The notes: generated by a model from the letters alone, not told the origin. Counted from the first letter of the stretch, positions 43,586 through 53,272 are shown. The stretch is 64,000 bases of DNA from Paenibacillus sp. FSL R5-0517 (GCF_037974355.1 NZ_CP150235.1:2542001-2606000); one strand, 5' to 3'. Translations and numbers: made by a program.

Positions 43586-44007
43586 TTGAAATCACCTCAC
43601 GGTTGTTATTTCATACAGGTAATATTAAATTCCAATGCTTAAAATTACCTTAAAATCAGCTTATGAAAACATAAAGGTGGGTAATGTTTGAAAAGTGTTC
43701 ACAATTCAATTGTGAGCGAAGGAATAAAAGTCCCGAAAAACAAAACCTAATTACCATTTAAATGGAATAGAAAATGAAAATTTTCGTATCCTCGCAATAT
43801 TCAAAAGCATAACTGCCACGAAAGTTCTGAGTCAAATGTACGATATTTTAATATATACGTGGGTCATATGTAACAAAATTACAGGTGGCACATTGCAAAC
43901 AGGGTGTTTATGTAAGAAAATAGGGTTGATATAACGATTCATTCTCTTTTTTTTGATTTAATCTGACATTAGGACAATTTACATATGAGACCATGGGAGG
44001 GATTCGG
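43586..44007 (+). other. AT-rich regulatory gap upstream of the type VII locus
   Basis: A 420-bp gap of low G+C with no supported gene. It contains a 17-bp palindrome (43699-43715) and several TTGAT-like boxes (43925, 43953) without clear -10 partners, so I could not fix the promoter of the secretion locus. Confidence 0.45.
43699..43715. promoter_or_regulatory. Palindrome TCACAATTCAATTGTGA
   Basis: A perfect 8-1-8 inverted repeat, 290 bp before yukD and 115 bp before the divergent small gene. It could be an operator shared by both; the binding protein is unknown. Confidence 0.4.
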
Positions 44008-44328
44008 ATGATTCTAACCGTGTATTCCGGCCGCGAGGAAGGAGAATGGTTCGACATCGATGTTCCGGATGAATGCACCATTGAACATTTGAAGACATTA
44101 CTTGGCGTTCGCATTTTCGGACAGGCACCGGGAGACGGCATTCAGTACATCCTTGAAGCCAAGTTTCCGGAGGGGCTGTGGTTCTCTCCGCAGAACGCAC
44201 AGCAGTTAATGGAAACAGGGCTGCGGCAAGGCAGTTGCGTACGTGTCCAGCGGGCTTTTTCAACGACTTCGGAAGAAGCGCCTGTATATGGGAGACGTTC
44301 ATTATTTCAAAAGGACAGCAACGAATAG
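44008..44328 (+). CDS. yukD: YukD/EsaB-like ubiquitin-fold protein of the type VII secretion system
   Basis: 106 residues. A beta-grasp protein like YukD/EsaB (ILTVYSGREEGEWFDIDVPDECTIEHLKTLLG), longer than the usual ~80 because of a C-terminal tail. EsaB-type proteins are cytosolic components of Firmicute type VII (Ess/Yuk) systems. ATG 44008 is 6 bases after gggaggg; ATG 43993 overlaps that SD. It is the first gene of the locus and lies 52 bp ahead of essC. Confidence 0.8.
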   Translation: MILTVYSGREEGEWFDIDVPDECTIEHLKTLLGVRIFGQAPGDGIQYILEAKFPEGLWFSPQNAQQLMETGLRQGSCVRVQRAFSTTSEEAPVYGRRSLFQKDSNE

Positions 44329-44380
44329 GGCTTTTGAACGTATACATTCTATTGAACGAACTAAAGGAGGTCTTCTCTTC

Positions 44381-47300
44381 GTGAATGTGTTATATCAGCG
44401 TTCTCCAAGAATGACACCGGTTCTCAAGGAAGAAGGACTCGAAATACTCAGGCCTCCAACAGAACCGAGCAAACCCACGTTTTCCATGATATCCATTATT
44501 GTGCCGATCATGATGACCATGGTCAGCATTGGTTTCTACGTATATATCAATATGACCGGCAAAATGGGCAACAGCAATTATATGATGTTTCAGATGATGA
44601 CGGTCATGATGATGCTTACTTCTTACACCATTCCATTCTTCGTGTATCTGAGCAACAAGAAATCATATCGCAAAAAATTGGAAGAACGAAAAACAATGTA
44701 TCTTGCCCAACTGGACAAACACCGGGAAGAACTGAAAGAAGCTCAGGCGGAGCAAGTGAAGAGCCTGTATGAAATTCATGGGGATCCGGGTGTGTGTCTT
44801 CAAGTGGTGAAAAACCGGAACAGTTCCTTGTGGGAGCGTTCACCAGAGGATGATGATTTCCTTCAGGTGCGCATTGGTACAGGAGAGATTCCATTCCGTA
44901 TCAAACTTCAGGTTCCACGGATTGATGGTTATGAGAAGGATGAGCTAATTGAAGCCGCCCATGAACTTGCGGGTGAATTCCAGACGGTACCGGATGCTTC
45001 CATTACATTGCCTTTGTTCCAATCGAAGGTTATGGGACTGGTCGGTGATCGGGAGGAAGTGCTTGCTTCCCTGCGAGTCATCATCTCACAACTGACGGTA
45101 CGTCACTCCCCGGATGAACTGAAGCTTGCTGCTTTCTATGAAGAAAAGGACAGCAAGGAATGGGATTGGCTTCGCTGGATGCCCCATATCTGGGATGAAG
45201 ACCAGGGACAACGCTATATGGCCGACAGGCACAGCGGTGCGCATCAATTGGCGGACAGCTTGTTTTCCGTGTTGAACCGGCGCCGCAACAATAAGGAAGA
45301 CCGCTACAAGAAAAGCATACAAACGCCGTGTTACGTTGTGATTCTCTCCGATACGCAATTAATTGAAGAGGAACCGTTGCTTCCATTGCTACTGGAATCG
45401 GCTCAGGACATCGATGTATGCACCATCATACTGGCTAATCGCAAGGAGTCTCTACCAATGCATTGTCAGTTGATTATGGATGCCTCTAAAGGCAAAGGGG
45501 TGTATATCAAAAAAACGGAAGATGCGGATGTTATTCAACAAACGTACAAGCCTGATGTGATCTCGAAGGAAATGGCAGAGGCGCTTTCCCGTTATATGTC
45601 ACCGATCCGGTTAAAACGGTCATCTGCATCAGATATCCCGCAAGTGCTTCCGTTATTCGATATGCTGAGCACATCACGCGTGGAAGATCTGGATGTGGTA
45701 TCCAGATGGGGGCAGACGAGATATCCGGACACGCTGCCCGTACCAATGGGTGTACGAGCTGGCGGCAAAAAAATAGCGATAAACCTGCATGACAAAATTG
45801 AACGTCAGGGTCATGGTCCCCATGGTCTGATTGCAGGTACAACCGGTTCAGGTAAAAGTGAAGTCATCCAGTCCATCGTAGCTTCACTGGCTGCTGAATT
45901 CCATCCGCATGATCTGGCCTTCATGCTGATTGACTACAAAGGTGGCGGTATGTCCAATACATTTGTTGATCTACCTCATGTAGTAGGGACAATCACCAAT
46001 CTGGATGGAAATCTGATCGAGCGGGCGAATATCTCACTTCGTGCCGAACTGGTCAGAAGGCAAAAAATATTAAATGATGCGGGAAATCTCCAGCACATTG
46101 ATGAATACTATAAAATTCTGCGTTCCAGACATGAGCAGCCGCTCCCGCATCTCGTCATTATCATTGATGAGTTTGCTCAATTGAAACGGGACCAGCCGGA
46201 GTTCATGGATGAACTGATTAGTATCGCGGCCATTGGCCGAACACTTGGGGTTCATCTAATTCTGGCAACCCAGAAGCCAGCCGGAGTTGTGGACGATAAA
46301 ATATGGAGTAATTCGCGCTTTCGGATCTGCCTTCGCGTACAGAGTGAGGGAGATAGCAGGGACATGATCAAGATTCCAAATGCTGCCTGGATTACGAAGC
46401 CTGGTCGTGGATATTTTCAAGTGGGTAGTGATGAAGTATTTGAAGAAATGCAATTCGCCTGGAGTGGTGCACCGTATAACCAACAGGAGGATTCAACGAC
46501 CGTACTGCCTGTCATGGAAGTACGCCTAAACGGTAAGCGGGAGCCCCTGTTAACGGGAGAGCGCAGAGCCGTTCTCAAAGGTGAAGATGTTCCGAAACAG
46601 CTTCAAGTATTTATTGATTATGTTGCTCAGTCTGCAGCGGATGCGGGCATCCGTCGGTTGCCAGGACCATGGTTGCCACCTTTACCAGAAACACTGGAAT
46701 GGGAAGGTCTTCAGGACTGGCAGGAAGAAGAAAATCGGGATCTGCTGCTTGATGGTGGGGCAAGCGGTCTGAAACCCCTGGTTGGTTTGCTGGATGATCT
46801 CCCCAATCAGCGCCAACAACCGCTCGCATTGCCTGTGGATCAAGGCCATCTGGTTGTTTACGGCATGCCGGGACTGGGAAAAACGACATTTGTTCAGACC
46901 TTGCTTATGTCTCTGGCCCGTTCTCACAGAACTGAGCCTTGGCATGGTTACATTATCGATATGGGCCGCATGATGAAGGACTTTGCAGGACTACCACAGA
47001 TCGGTGGCGTGATGATGGCGGAGGAGGAAGACCGGATCAAACGGTTATTCCGTTATATCCTCAAGCTGTCAGCACAACGCAAAGATATCATCTCGGAGGC
47101 GGGTGTTAAAACGATCTCGGCATACCGACGGACAGCTCATGCGGCTGTCCCGCAGGTTGTGGTGGTTATCGATGGTTATCTTTCATTCCGCAATGCCTAT
47201 CCGGAAGAAAATGAACTTCTGGAGACGATCCTGCGTGAAGGCGGAAGTCTGGGGATTACCTTTGTACTTACTGCGAATCGGGTAACAGATGTATTTGAGA

Positions 47301-48385
47301 AATTCAGAAGCAATATTCCCAATGCGGTTTCATTTGAGTTATCTGATCCAAGTGATTATTATTATGCCGTGGGAAGACCTTCCAAAGCACCAAGCCAACT
47401 TCCGCCAGGAAGAGGTCTGGTCAAAGGGCAAGTGCCTCCGTTGATGTTCCAGGCGGCATTACCTTCTTCCGGGGCAGATGAGGGCAAACGTTCATCGGCA
47501 TTGCGCCGCACGATCGCTGAGATTCGCCAAGGCTGGACAGGGGAAGAAGCACCTCAGATTGCTCCGCTTCCGGAAGAGATCAAACTCAAGGATCTGCTCA
47601 TTCAGATAGGATCATATGGCCAGGCATGGGATACATCATCTGTAACTGTCCCTGTAGGATTGCTTACAGATGATCTTGAACCATTCCAGCTTAATCTGCG
47701 TGAAGGTCCACATTTCATGGTGACGAGTCCGATGGAAGGCGGAAAAACGACATTTTTGTTGACATGGATGTTATCACTGGCTTATCATGCTTCTCCGGAA
47801 GATGTACAAATATACACAGTAGATATGCGTTATGGTGCAGGTGGGCTGGGGGAAATCAGCAGTTTGCCCCATGTCCGTGGACATGTATCGCGAGAAGAAC
47901 AGCTTGCACCTGTGATTCAACAGTTGTACGATGAAGTTCTGAAAAGAGGCGAGATTTCCGGTGGACCGGAACTTGTGCTTGTTATCGATGATGCGGACAC
48001 CTTGTCCAAACAGCTAAACGATTTTAATGTAAAAGATCAATTGGGAGCGATTGTTCGTCAAGGAAGGGATCGTGGTGTACACGTGATTCTGTCCGGGGTT
48101 CCGGCAGACTTCCCGACCTTCGGTTCGGATTGGGTAACGGATGTGAAGGCTTCCCAGAGCGGAATGCTGTTCGGGACTTTAGACCCTAACGATCTCTCGT
48201 TCTTCCGTATACCTTATTCGGAATCCGGAGGTAGTTCAGGTGGGCTGAAGGTACTGCCTCCAGGTCAAGGTTATTATGTAAAACGTAAATATTCCAGGGT
48301 TAAAGGTGCAGTTCCATGTGATGACAGCTGGAAAATGACCGATTGGATTTCTGAAATTCGTGACCGATGGCATGTTGTAGTTTGA
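44381..48385 (+). CDS. essC: EssC/YukBA-type FtsK-SpoIIIE ATPase, type VII secretion motor
   Basis: 1334 residues. The membrane ATPase that powers secretion of WXG100 substrates. Two transmembrane helices at about 33-52 and 62-82, then three FtsK-type ATPase modules: Walker A GTTGSGKS at about 485, with Walker B VIIIDEFAQ near 590; GMPGLGKTT near 828; and the degenerate SPMEGGKTT near 1116. An N-terminal FHA pair typical of EssC is not present; the separate yukD precedes it. The GTG at 44381 follows aaaggagg by 10 bases; the long in-frame extension before it overlaps yukD. Confidence 0.92.
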   Translation: MNVLYQRSPRMTPVLKEEGLEILRPPTEPSKPTFSMISIIVPIMMTMVSIGFYVYINMTGKMGNSNYMMFQMMTVMMMLTSYTIPFFVYLSNKKSYRKKLEERKTMYLAQLDKHREELKEAQAEQVKSLYEIHGDPGVCLQVVKNRNSSLWERSPEDDDFLQVRIGTGEIPFRIKLQVPRIDGYEKDELIEAAHELAGEFQTVPDASITLPLFQSKVMGLVGDREEVLASLRVIISQLTVRHSPDELKLAAFYEEKDSKEWDWLRWMPHIWDEDQGQRYMADRHSGAHQLADSLFSVLNRRRNNKEDRYKKSIQTPCYVVILSDTQLIEEEPLLPLLLESAQDIDVCTIILANRKESLPMHCQLIMDASKGKGVYIKKTEDADVIQQTYKPDVISKEMAEALSRYMSPIRLKRSSASDIPQVLPLFDMLSTSRVEDLDVVSRWGQTRYPDTLPVPMGVRAGGKKIAINLHDKIERQGHGPHGLIAGTTGSGKSEVIQSIVASLAAEFHPHDLAFMLIDYKGGGMSNTFVDLPHVVGTITNLDGNLIERANISLRAELVRRQKILNDAGNLQHIDEYYKILRSRHEQPLPHLVIIIDEFAQLKRDQPEFMDELISIAAIGRTLGVHLILATQKPAGVVDDKIWSNSRFRICLRVQSEGDSRDMIKIPNAAWITKPGRGYFQVGSDEVFEEMQFAWSGAPYNQQEDSTTVLPVMEVRLNGKREPLLTGERRAVLKGEDVPKQLQVFIDYVAQSAADAGIRRLPGPWLPPLPETLEWEGLQDWQEEENRDLLLDGGASGLKPLVGLLDDLPNQRQQPLALPVDQGHLVVYGMPGLGKTTFVQTLLMSLARSHRTEPWHGYIIDMGRMMKDFAGLPQIGGVMMAEEEDRIKRLFRYILKLSAQRKDIISEAGVKTISAYRRTAHAAVPQVVVVIDGYLSFRNAYPEENELLETILREGGSLGITFVLTANRVTDVFEKFRSNIPNAVSFELSDPSDYYYAVGRPSKAPSQLPPGRGLVKGQVPPLMFQAALPSSGADEGKRSSALRRTIAEIRQGWTGEEAPQIAPLPEEIKLKDLLIQIGSYGQAWDTSSVTVPVGLLTDDLEPFQLNLREGPHFMVTSPMEGGKTTFLLTWMLSLAYHASPEDVQIYTVDMRYGAGGLGEISSLPHVRGHVSREEQLAPVIQQLYDEVLKRGEISGGPELVLVIDDADTLSKQLNDFNVKDQLGAIVRQGRDRGVHVILSGVPADFPTFGSDWVTDVKASQSGMLFGTLDPNDLSFFRIPYSESGGSSGGLKVLPPGQGYYVKRKYSRVKGAVPCDDSWKMTDWISEIRDRWHVVV

Positions 48386-48401
48386 GGGGAGGTGGCTCAT
48401 A

Positions 48402-49232
48402 ATGTTGACGGTTCATGATTCTAAGCAAAAGGTAGTCACGTTGCAAACAAAAGAACTTTTTTTCCTGGCGGGTATTCTCGGTTCAGACCGACTGCTTGGT
48501 GTGGAAGATCCGTTTCGCGGCTATATGGCGGAGGATATCGCGATGGAGTGGGAGCGTGTGAAAACCTCCCTGCTTGACAAAGGATATCTGATTCGGGATC
48601 AGGATACCGATGAGCTGATCATGACACCGACCGTTTTCTCCAGGGTAGCCATTGCCGGATTGTCCGACAGAGCTTGTTGGATTCGATACACGATCAACGG
48701 CAAGTCGTATGAAAGTTATATACATTGCACGGATGAGCGAGTCGTTGAAGTTTCCCGTGTTGACGACGTACCGGACTCGTTCCGGCTTAGCGATCTGGGA
48801 AGTGTTCGTGAAGCCATTGATGTTCTGATAGAGCGGATGAAATGGAGCGGCCATTCTCCTGCGGAGAAACCGGCACTAATGTGCTCCAAGAAAAAATTTT
48901 ATGATGTCATGAATGAGCTTGAGAACAGCGGGGTACAGACCGTAGCAGATGAACTCGCACAGGAGACAAGTGATCCTGAGGGCTCGCTTGCGCTGGCACG
49001 CTGTCTGGTGGGTAAGGAGTCAGATGGGGAGCTTCGTTTGCTCGTATGGAATGAAGACGGGTGGAAGTCGCAGTCTGCAGCATTTGCTGCAAGTGCGGTA
49101 TCCAATTGGTTGTTCCGGATGAGCACTGCGGCTTCAGATGATTGGCTAGTTGCAGCACTGACGACTAGAGAACAGTTTCACGAGATGCTGCTGGACTGGC
49201 TTAAACAGCCTGCAGGGGAAGAGGAAAGGTGA
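48402..49232 (+). CDS. Type VII locus protein, unknown (EspG-like by position)
   Basis: 276 residues, soluble, no signal or membrane helix. It starts with LTVHDSKQKVVTLQTKELFFLAGILGSDRLLG and has mixed alpha/beta composition. Size and place next to essC and WXG genes recall the EspG chaperones of actinobacterial systems, which bind WXG-type substrates; I see no sequence motif proving this. SD gaggtgg before the ATG, 16 bp after essC. Likely one operon with its neighbours. Confidence 0.7.
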   Translation: MLTVHDSKQKVVTLQTKELFFLAGILGSDRLLGVEDPFRGYMAEDIAMEWERVKTSLLDKGYLIRDQDTDELIMTPTVFSRVAIAGLSDRACWIRYTINGKSYESYIHCTDERVVEVSRVDDVPDSFRLSDLGSVREAIDVLIERMKWSGHSPAEKPALMCSKKKFYDVMNELENSGVQTVADELAQETSDPEGSLALARCLVGKESDGELRLLVWNEDGWKSQSAAFAASAVSNWLFRMSTAASDDWLVAALTTREQFHEMLLDWLKQPAGEEER

Positions 49233-49238
49233 TGGTAA

Positions 49239-49787
49239 ATGCGCATTCGTGTGGAACCGGATGTGCTTCGGGCACTGAGCAAGCAGATTCAGTATGCAGC
49301 GGAGCAAATACAGCAAAAGATGACAGTGTTGGATCAGGCGATTCATTCGCTGGAGTGGGAGGTTGAATCCCGCGCAGCGGTGATGAGTGAATGGAATCAC
49401 AGTAAACGACTGGGCGAGGATGCGCTTCGTCGATTAATGGACTTAAGCGTACAGCTGGGACGCAAAGCATTGTTATTCCAGCAGGCAGACATGGAGTATC
49501 GTTCCGTGCTGAGTCATGTGAACACAGCCTATGGTAATGCGGTCAATATGCTGAATGTTCTTCAGAACAATCGTACAGGAGAAATCATGCCTGCACATTC
49601 TGCAACTGTAGCTGTAGTATCCGATCCCCTTTCCGCAATGGCGGCCGTATATCGTGTACAGGATGCCGCACCGCCTGATGGCTCCCCTGCTACATTGGTT
49701 CAGGCCATGCAGCCTGAGCCGGTAGCATGGAGATTCACTGATCCTTCCTTTCGGGGAAGAAGAGGAACCGAGCCTGTGGTTTCCTGA
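49239..49787 (+). CDS. WXG-like helical protein with C-terminal extension, no strict WXG
   Basis: 182 residues. Its first ~100 residues form a helical hairpin like WXG100 proteins (MRIRVEPDVLRALSKQIQ, then HSLEWEVES), but the turn has W-E-V instead of W-x-G. About 80 further residues are proline- and alanine-rich, with little structure. It could be a secreted partner or substrate of the neighbouring EssC. Starts 6 bp after the previous gene; SD aggtgat-like. No toxin motif is visible. Confidence 0.72.
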   Translation: MRIRVEPDVLRALSKQIQYAAEQIQQKMTVLDQAIHSLEWEVESRAAVMSEWNHSKRLGEDALRRLMDLSVQLGRKALLFQQADMEYRSVLSHVNTAYGNAVNMLNVLQNNRTGEIMPAHSATVAVVSDPLSAMAAVYRVQDAAPPDGSPATLVQAMQPEPVAWRFTDPSFRGRRGTEPVVS

Positions 49788-49895
49788 AAAGGGTGAATAA
49801 AAGTAACAGCAGGAAGTGAATTTTTTTGTAAATAGGCTGTTAGGAGAAGTTTCAAGGACTGAAAATGGGGTAAATAGGATTAGGTCCTTCGACTT

Positions 49896-49924
49896 TTGTT
49901 CGATCGATCCTGGTATAGTACAAT
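49896..49924 (+). promoter_or_regulatory. Possible promoter for esxA
   Basis: TTGTTC (49896-49901), a 17-base spacer and TACAAT (49919-49924), 47 bases before the esxA start. The -35 is weak; an own promoter would fit the high demand for a secreted protein. Confidence 0.4.
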
Positions 49925-49971
49925 TTGAACAAGTCAAAATTTAATTGCACAAACCAAGGAGGAATTTACCA

Positions 49972-50247
49972 ATGGCAGGACGTATTTTAGTTACCCCAGA
50001 GCAGCTTGATCAGGTTTCCAACCAATTTAAACAAAGCGGTGAGCAAAGTCAGCAAATCGTATCCACATTGACTCAATCCATCACAAGCATGGAAGGACAA
50101 TGGGAAGGTATGACAAAGCAACGCTTCTTCCAGGAGTTCCAAGAAGCTAGCAAACAAATGCAATCATTCGTTCAAACGCTGAACAGCATCAGCGCTGAAC
50201 TTACAGCTATTGCTAACAAATTCCGTACAGCTGACCAAGCTCGTTAA
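49972..50247 (+). CDS. esxA: WXG100-family protein (EsxA-like)
   Basis: 91 residues, the classic WXG100 size. A helix-turn-helix with the turn motif WEG in SMEGQWEGMTKQRFFQEF near 45. Such proteins form antiparallel dimers and are secreted by EssC-type systems. The C-terminus ends AIANKFRTADQAR; a YxxxD motif is not obvious, but FRTAD is close. ATG 49972 after caaggagg. A strong terminator follows, so it may be the main product of a short transcript. Confidence 0.93.
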   Translation: MAGRILVTPEQLDQVSNQFKQSGEQSQQIVSTLTQSITSMEGQWEGMTKQRFFQEFQEASKQMQSFVQTLNSISAELTAIANKFRTADQAR

Positions 50248-50332
50248 TCTGCTTTACATAGATCAGGCCGAGTTGAAGTCTGAATTCGCCCTGAATCATT
50301 GGCGGGTAGCAAGCTGAAGATGTACAACTACA

Positions 50333-50368
50333 GCAAAAACCGGGCGTTGTCACAACACCCGGTTTTTG
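50333..50368 (+). terminator. Rho-independent terminator after esxA
   Basis: Stem gcaaaaaccggg with cccggtttttgc (50333-50344 with 50357-50368) with an inner gttg/caac helix. Confidence 0.87.
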
Positions 50369-50405
50369 CTGCAACTATGACACTAGGACAGAGAGAGGGA
50401 TAAGC

Positions 50406-52481
50406 ATGTCTTTTCAACCGAATCCCGGGGATGAAGTGGTGATTAACGACATTGCCTATACGATTGGGCAACATCCGGCTGCGCCGGGTCTAGCTTATGC
50501 CCAAGCTGGAAGGCAGGGGATTGTTTATCAGTTGTTACCCCGAAACGGTTCCCTTCATGGGGCCAAAGCACTAAAAGTATTTTTTCCTAAATTCCGTATT
50601 CCAGCTATGGTATATCAGTCTGAGCATATGGAGTCTTATAGTGAACTGCCAGGTTTGCAAGTATGCAAGCGTGATGTGCTCACTCCGGAAAGAAACGGAG
50701 CGCTCATTGGAAAACATCCCGATCTGTTATATGCGGTGTTGATGCCATGGGTGCAAGGTCAGACCTGGTTCGATGTGATCAGTGATCAGAGACAGTTGAC
50801 GGCTGAGGAGAGCCTGAAGCTGGCCAGAGCGCTTGCTGGGACGGGTTCGGCCATGGAACAACGTGGACTAGCTCATTGCGATATGTCCGCTCCCAATGTA
50901 ATGATTCCGTTTTTTTCCGAAGTGGAGAACCTGGGGAAGACGTCTGCGGTAGAACTTGTGGATGTCGAGCAGATGTACGGTTCCAAGATGGATCGTCCGG
51001 ATGCCCTGCTTGCCGGGTCACCCGGTTATGCAGCCCATCGCACAGTGCACAGCGGTTTGTGGAGTTCATATGCTGACCGATTTGCCGGAGCTGTTATCAT
51101 TGCTGAAATGTTAAGCTGGTCGGACCCTGTGATTGTAGAGAAAGCGTGGGGCGAAAGTTATTTTGACCAGCATGAAATGCAGACGGTGAGTGAACGGTAT
51201 TATGCGATGCGGGAGTCCCTTGAGAAGCGTTGGGGTTCCAAACTGTCCGATCTGTTTATTCGAGCTTGGGAAAGTCACGATCTGAGCAGTTGTCCAACGT
51301 TTGGTGAGTGGTATGTTGCATTGGCTGCGGTAGACGTGGATCAGGCTAATGCGGCGGCTGCTGCATCGTCGGAAGAAGAAGCTGGCAATCCGTCCGAAGC
51401 GGATGGGAATCTGAAGGAGAGCTCAGAACCGGTAAGTGAATCTGTGAATACGCAAGAGGGGGACATTCCCCAAACGCCGCACTCTCCCGATCAGGAAGCG
51501 ATTGTGAACCGTCTGTTCTTACAGGCAAGATCCTTGGAGGATGAAGATAAACCAGCTGCTGCGCTGGAAGTGTATCGTTCGCTGTATCATTTCATTCCTC
51601 ATAACAGCGCGATGCAGATGGAAGTGGAGGCTGCAATCAAGGAACTGGACGCCAAGCTTAATCCAAAAGAAGATACAGATAAGCCTGTACCTGTGCCATT
51701 CTACCGATCCAAGAAGTTCATGATTTCTTCCGCTGTGCTTATTGTATTGCTGGCAGGTGGTGTTCCAACGGTCAAAATACTGGCCGATCAGGCAGAAGTG
51801 AAGCAGAAAGAACAGCAGGAAGCTACACGACTGGCAGAGGTCAAGGCTGCGGAAGAGGCTGAAGCTGCAAAGGCAGCTGCGATCAAGCAGCAGGAAGAGC
51901 AAGAGAAGCAAAAGGCCGCAGAAGCTGCAAAACTGGATGCTGAGGAAAAGAAAAAGCTTGCTGAAGCCAAACAGAAGGAAGCAGAAGCGAAGAAAAAAGA
52001 AGAAGAACGCAAGGCATTACAGGCCAAGTACGACAAACAGGCGAAATATGAGGCCTATCTGGTGAAGCAGGAACAGCAGAAGAAAGAAGCTGCCAAGAGA
52101 GCACAGCAGGAGAAGTACGATAAACAGGCAAAATATGAAGCTTATCTCGTCTGGAAAAAAGAGAATGATGCCAAGCTTGCAAGACAGGAAGCGGAGCGTA
52201 AAGCGGCAGCTGAAGCTAAACGTCAACAGGAGATTGCTCAGAAAGCCGCACTCAAGAAAAAGCGTGCCGAGAATGTGGTCACGTTGATTGCTCATTACAA
52301 TAAAACGTATAACGCACAAAAAGGCAGAAAAATTGAAAATGCGGAAGCGTATGCCCGTGATTTTAAAAATCTATACAATACCGATGCGGCTTATTTCAAA
52401 GGAGTTGGCAAAGTGGCCGCTCGAATGAGTGCCATTAACAAATTCCTGAGCAACACCAGTTATACGTTGCCTAACTTATAA
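50406..52481 (+). CDS. Protein-kinase-like, TM, coiled-coil protein of the type VII locus
   Basis: 691 residues. The first ~310 residues look like a Ser/Thr kinase fold with the key residues K57 (GAKALKVF), D159 and N164 (AHCDMSAPNV) and D186 (LVDVE) present. A helical region (365-420), one transmembrane helix (about 438-460), and a very long K/E/A/Q-rich coiled coil (about 461-635) with a repeated YDKQAKYEAYLV block follow, then a ~50-residue end domain. EssB/YukC of type VII systems has the same plan with a pseudokinase and a TM. It lies just after esxA, so it may be the EssB-like part. Confidence 0.8.
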   Translation: MSFQPNPGDEVVINDIAYTIGQHPAAPGLAYAQAGRQGIVYQLLPRNGSLHGAKALKVFFPKFRIPAMVYQSEHMESYSELPGLQVCKRDVLTPERNGALIGKHPDLLYAVLMPWVQGQTWFDVISDQRQLTAEESLKLARALAGTGSAMEQRGLAHCDMSAPNVMIPFFSEVENLGKTSAVELVDVEQMYGSKMDRPDALLAGSPGYAAHRTVHSGLWSSYADRFAGAVIIAEMLSWSDPVIVEKAWGESYFDQHEMQTVSERYYAMRESLEKRWGSKLSDLFIRAWESHDLSSCPTFGEWYVALAAVDVDQANAAAAASSEEEAGNPSEADGNLKESSEPVSESVNTQEGDIPQTPHSPDQEAIVNRLFLQARSLEDEDKPAAALEVYRSLYHFIPHNSAMQMEVEAAIKELDAKLNPKEDTDKPVPVPFYRSKKFMISSAVLIVLLAGGVPTVKILADQAEVKQKEQQEATRLAEVKAAEEAEAAKAAAIKQQEEQEKQKAAEAAKLDAEEKKKLAEAKQKEAEAKKKEEERKALQAKYDKQAKYEAYLVKQEQQKKEAAKRAQQEKYDKQAKYEAYLVWKKENDAKLARQEAERKAAAEAKRQQEIAQKAALKKKRAENVVTLIAHYNKTYNAQKGRKIENAEAYARDFKNLYNTDAAYFKGVGKVAARMSAINKFLSNTSYTLPNL

Positions 52482-52509
52482 AGTAATTGACGGAGGTGAC
52501 TCATCCTAG

Positions 52510-53262
52510 ATGAACTACACAATTCAAGCATCACAGCGTACACCTGCACTCATTATCTATTTAATTGATATTAGCGCCTCCATGAACATGGTTCTGGAAA
52601 ATCGTCGGCGGATTGACGTCGTCTATGATGCCTTATCTCTCGCGATACGCCAAATGGTATTTCGGTCCACCAAGGGAAATCGTCTGACACCTCGCTATCG
52701 CATAGCCATATTGGCTTACAGCGATGATGTATATGACCTGTTGAACGGCATCAAAGGAATCGACGAGATCGCTGCAGTTGGATCTTTGCCTGACCTGACC
52801 CCGAAACGGTTCTCGGACTCGGCAAAGGCTTTTCTGCAGGCGGAAAAGATTCTCCAGGCCGAAATTCCGAATATGCAGGATTGTCCTGCTCCACTTGTGT
52901 GCCATATGACCGACGGGGTAGCCACAGGTGAAGATCCCGAGCCTATTGCGAAAAGAATCATGGGCATGAGTGTACCAGATGGCAATGTGCTGGTGGAGAA
53001 TATTTTTATATCCGATCATCTGCTGGAAGGGCCGATTGCTGAACCTAGAAGATGGAAGGGAATCTCTTCCGAAACAAATCTACAGGATGAGCATGGAGAG
53101 AAGCTGCGGAATATGTCTTCCGTTCTGCCCGAAAGTTATCGGGAAATGCTTGTTGAAGCTGATTATTTGCTTGCACCCGGTGCACTCATGATGCTGCCAG
53201 GTACATGTGCAGAATTGGTATCGATTGGATTCCAGATGTCCGCTGCTACGCCTGTGAGATAG
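52510..53262 (+). CDS. von Willebrand factor A domain protein of the type VII locus
   Basis: 250 residues, a single vWA domain. The MIDAS motif DISAS is at about 20-24, with a later TDG (MTDGVATGEDPEP) giving the other metal site. No signal peptide, so it is cytosolic. vWA proteins often act with kinases and PP2C phosphatases as a switch, and both flank it here. SD ggaggtgact before the ATG. It lies 28 bp after the kinase-like gene and 10 bp ahead of the phosphatase. Confidence 0.85.
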   Translation: MNYTIQASQRTPALIIYLIDISASMNMVLENRRRIDVVYDALSLAIRQMVFRSTKGNRLTPRYRIAILAYSDDVYDLLNGIKGIDEIAAVGSLPDLTPKRFSDSAKAFLQAEKILQAEIPNMQDCPAPLVCHMTDGVATGEDPEPIAKRIMGMSVPDGNVLVENIFISDHLLEGPIAEPRRWKGISSETNLQDEHGEKLRNMSSVLPESYREMLVEADYLLAPGALMMLPGTCAELVSIGFQMSAATPVR

Positions 53263-53272
53263 GAGGGGAATC

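Noticed and set aside
43699..43722. Resemblance to a lac-operator core (aattgtgagcg)
   Set aside because: Only a short match; no LacI-family gene or sugar genes are nearby. It is described only as a palindrome.
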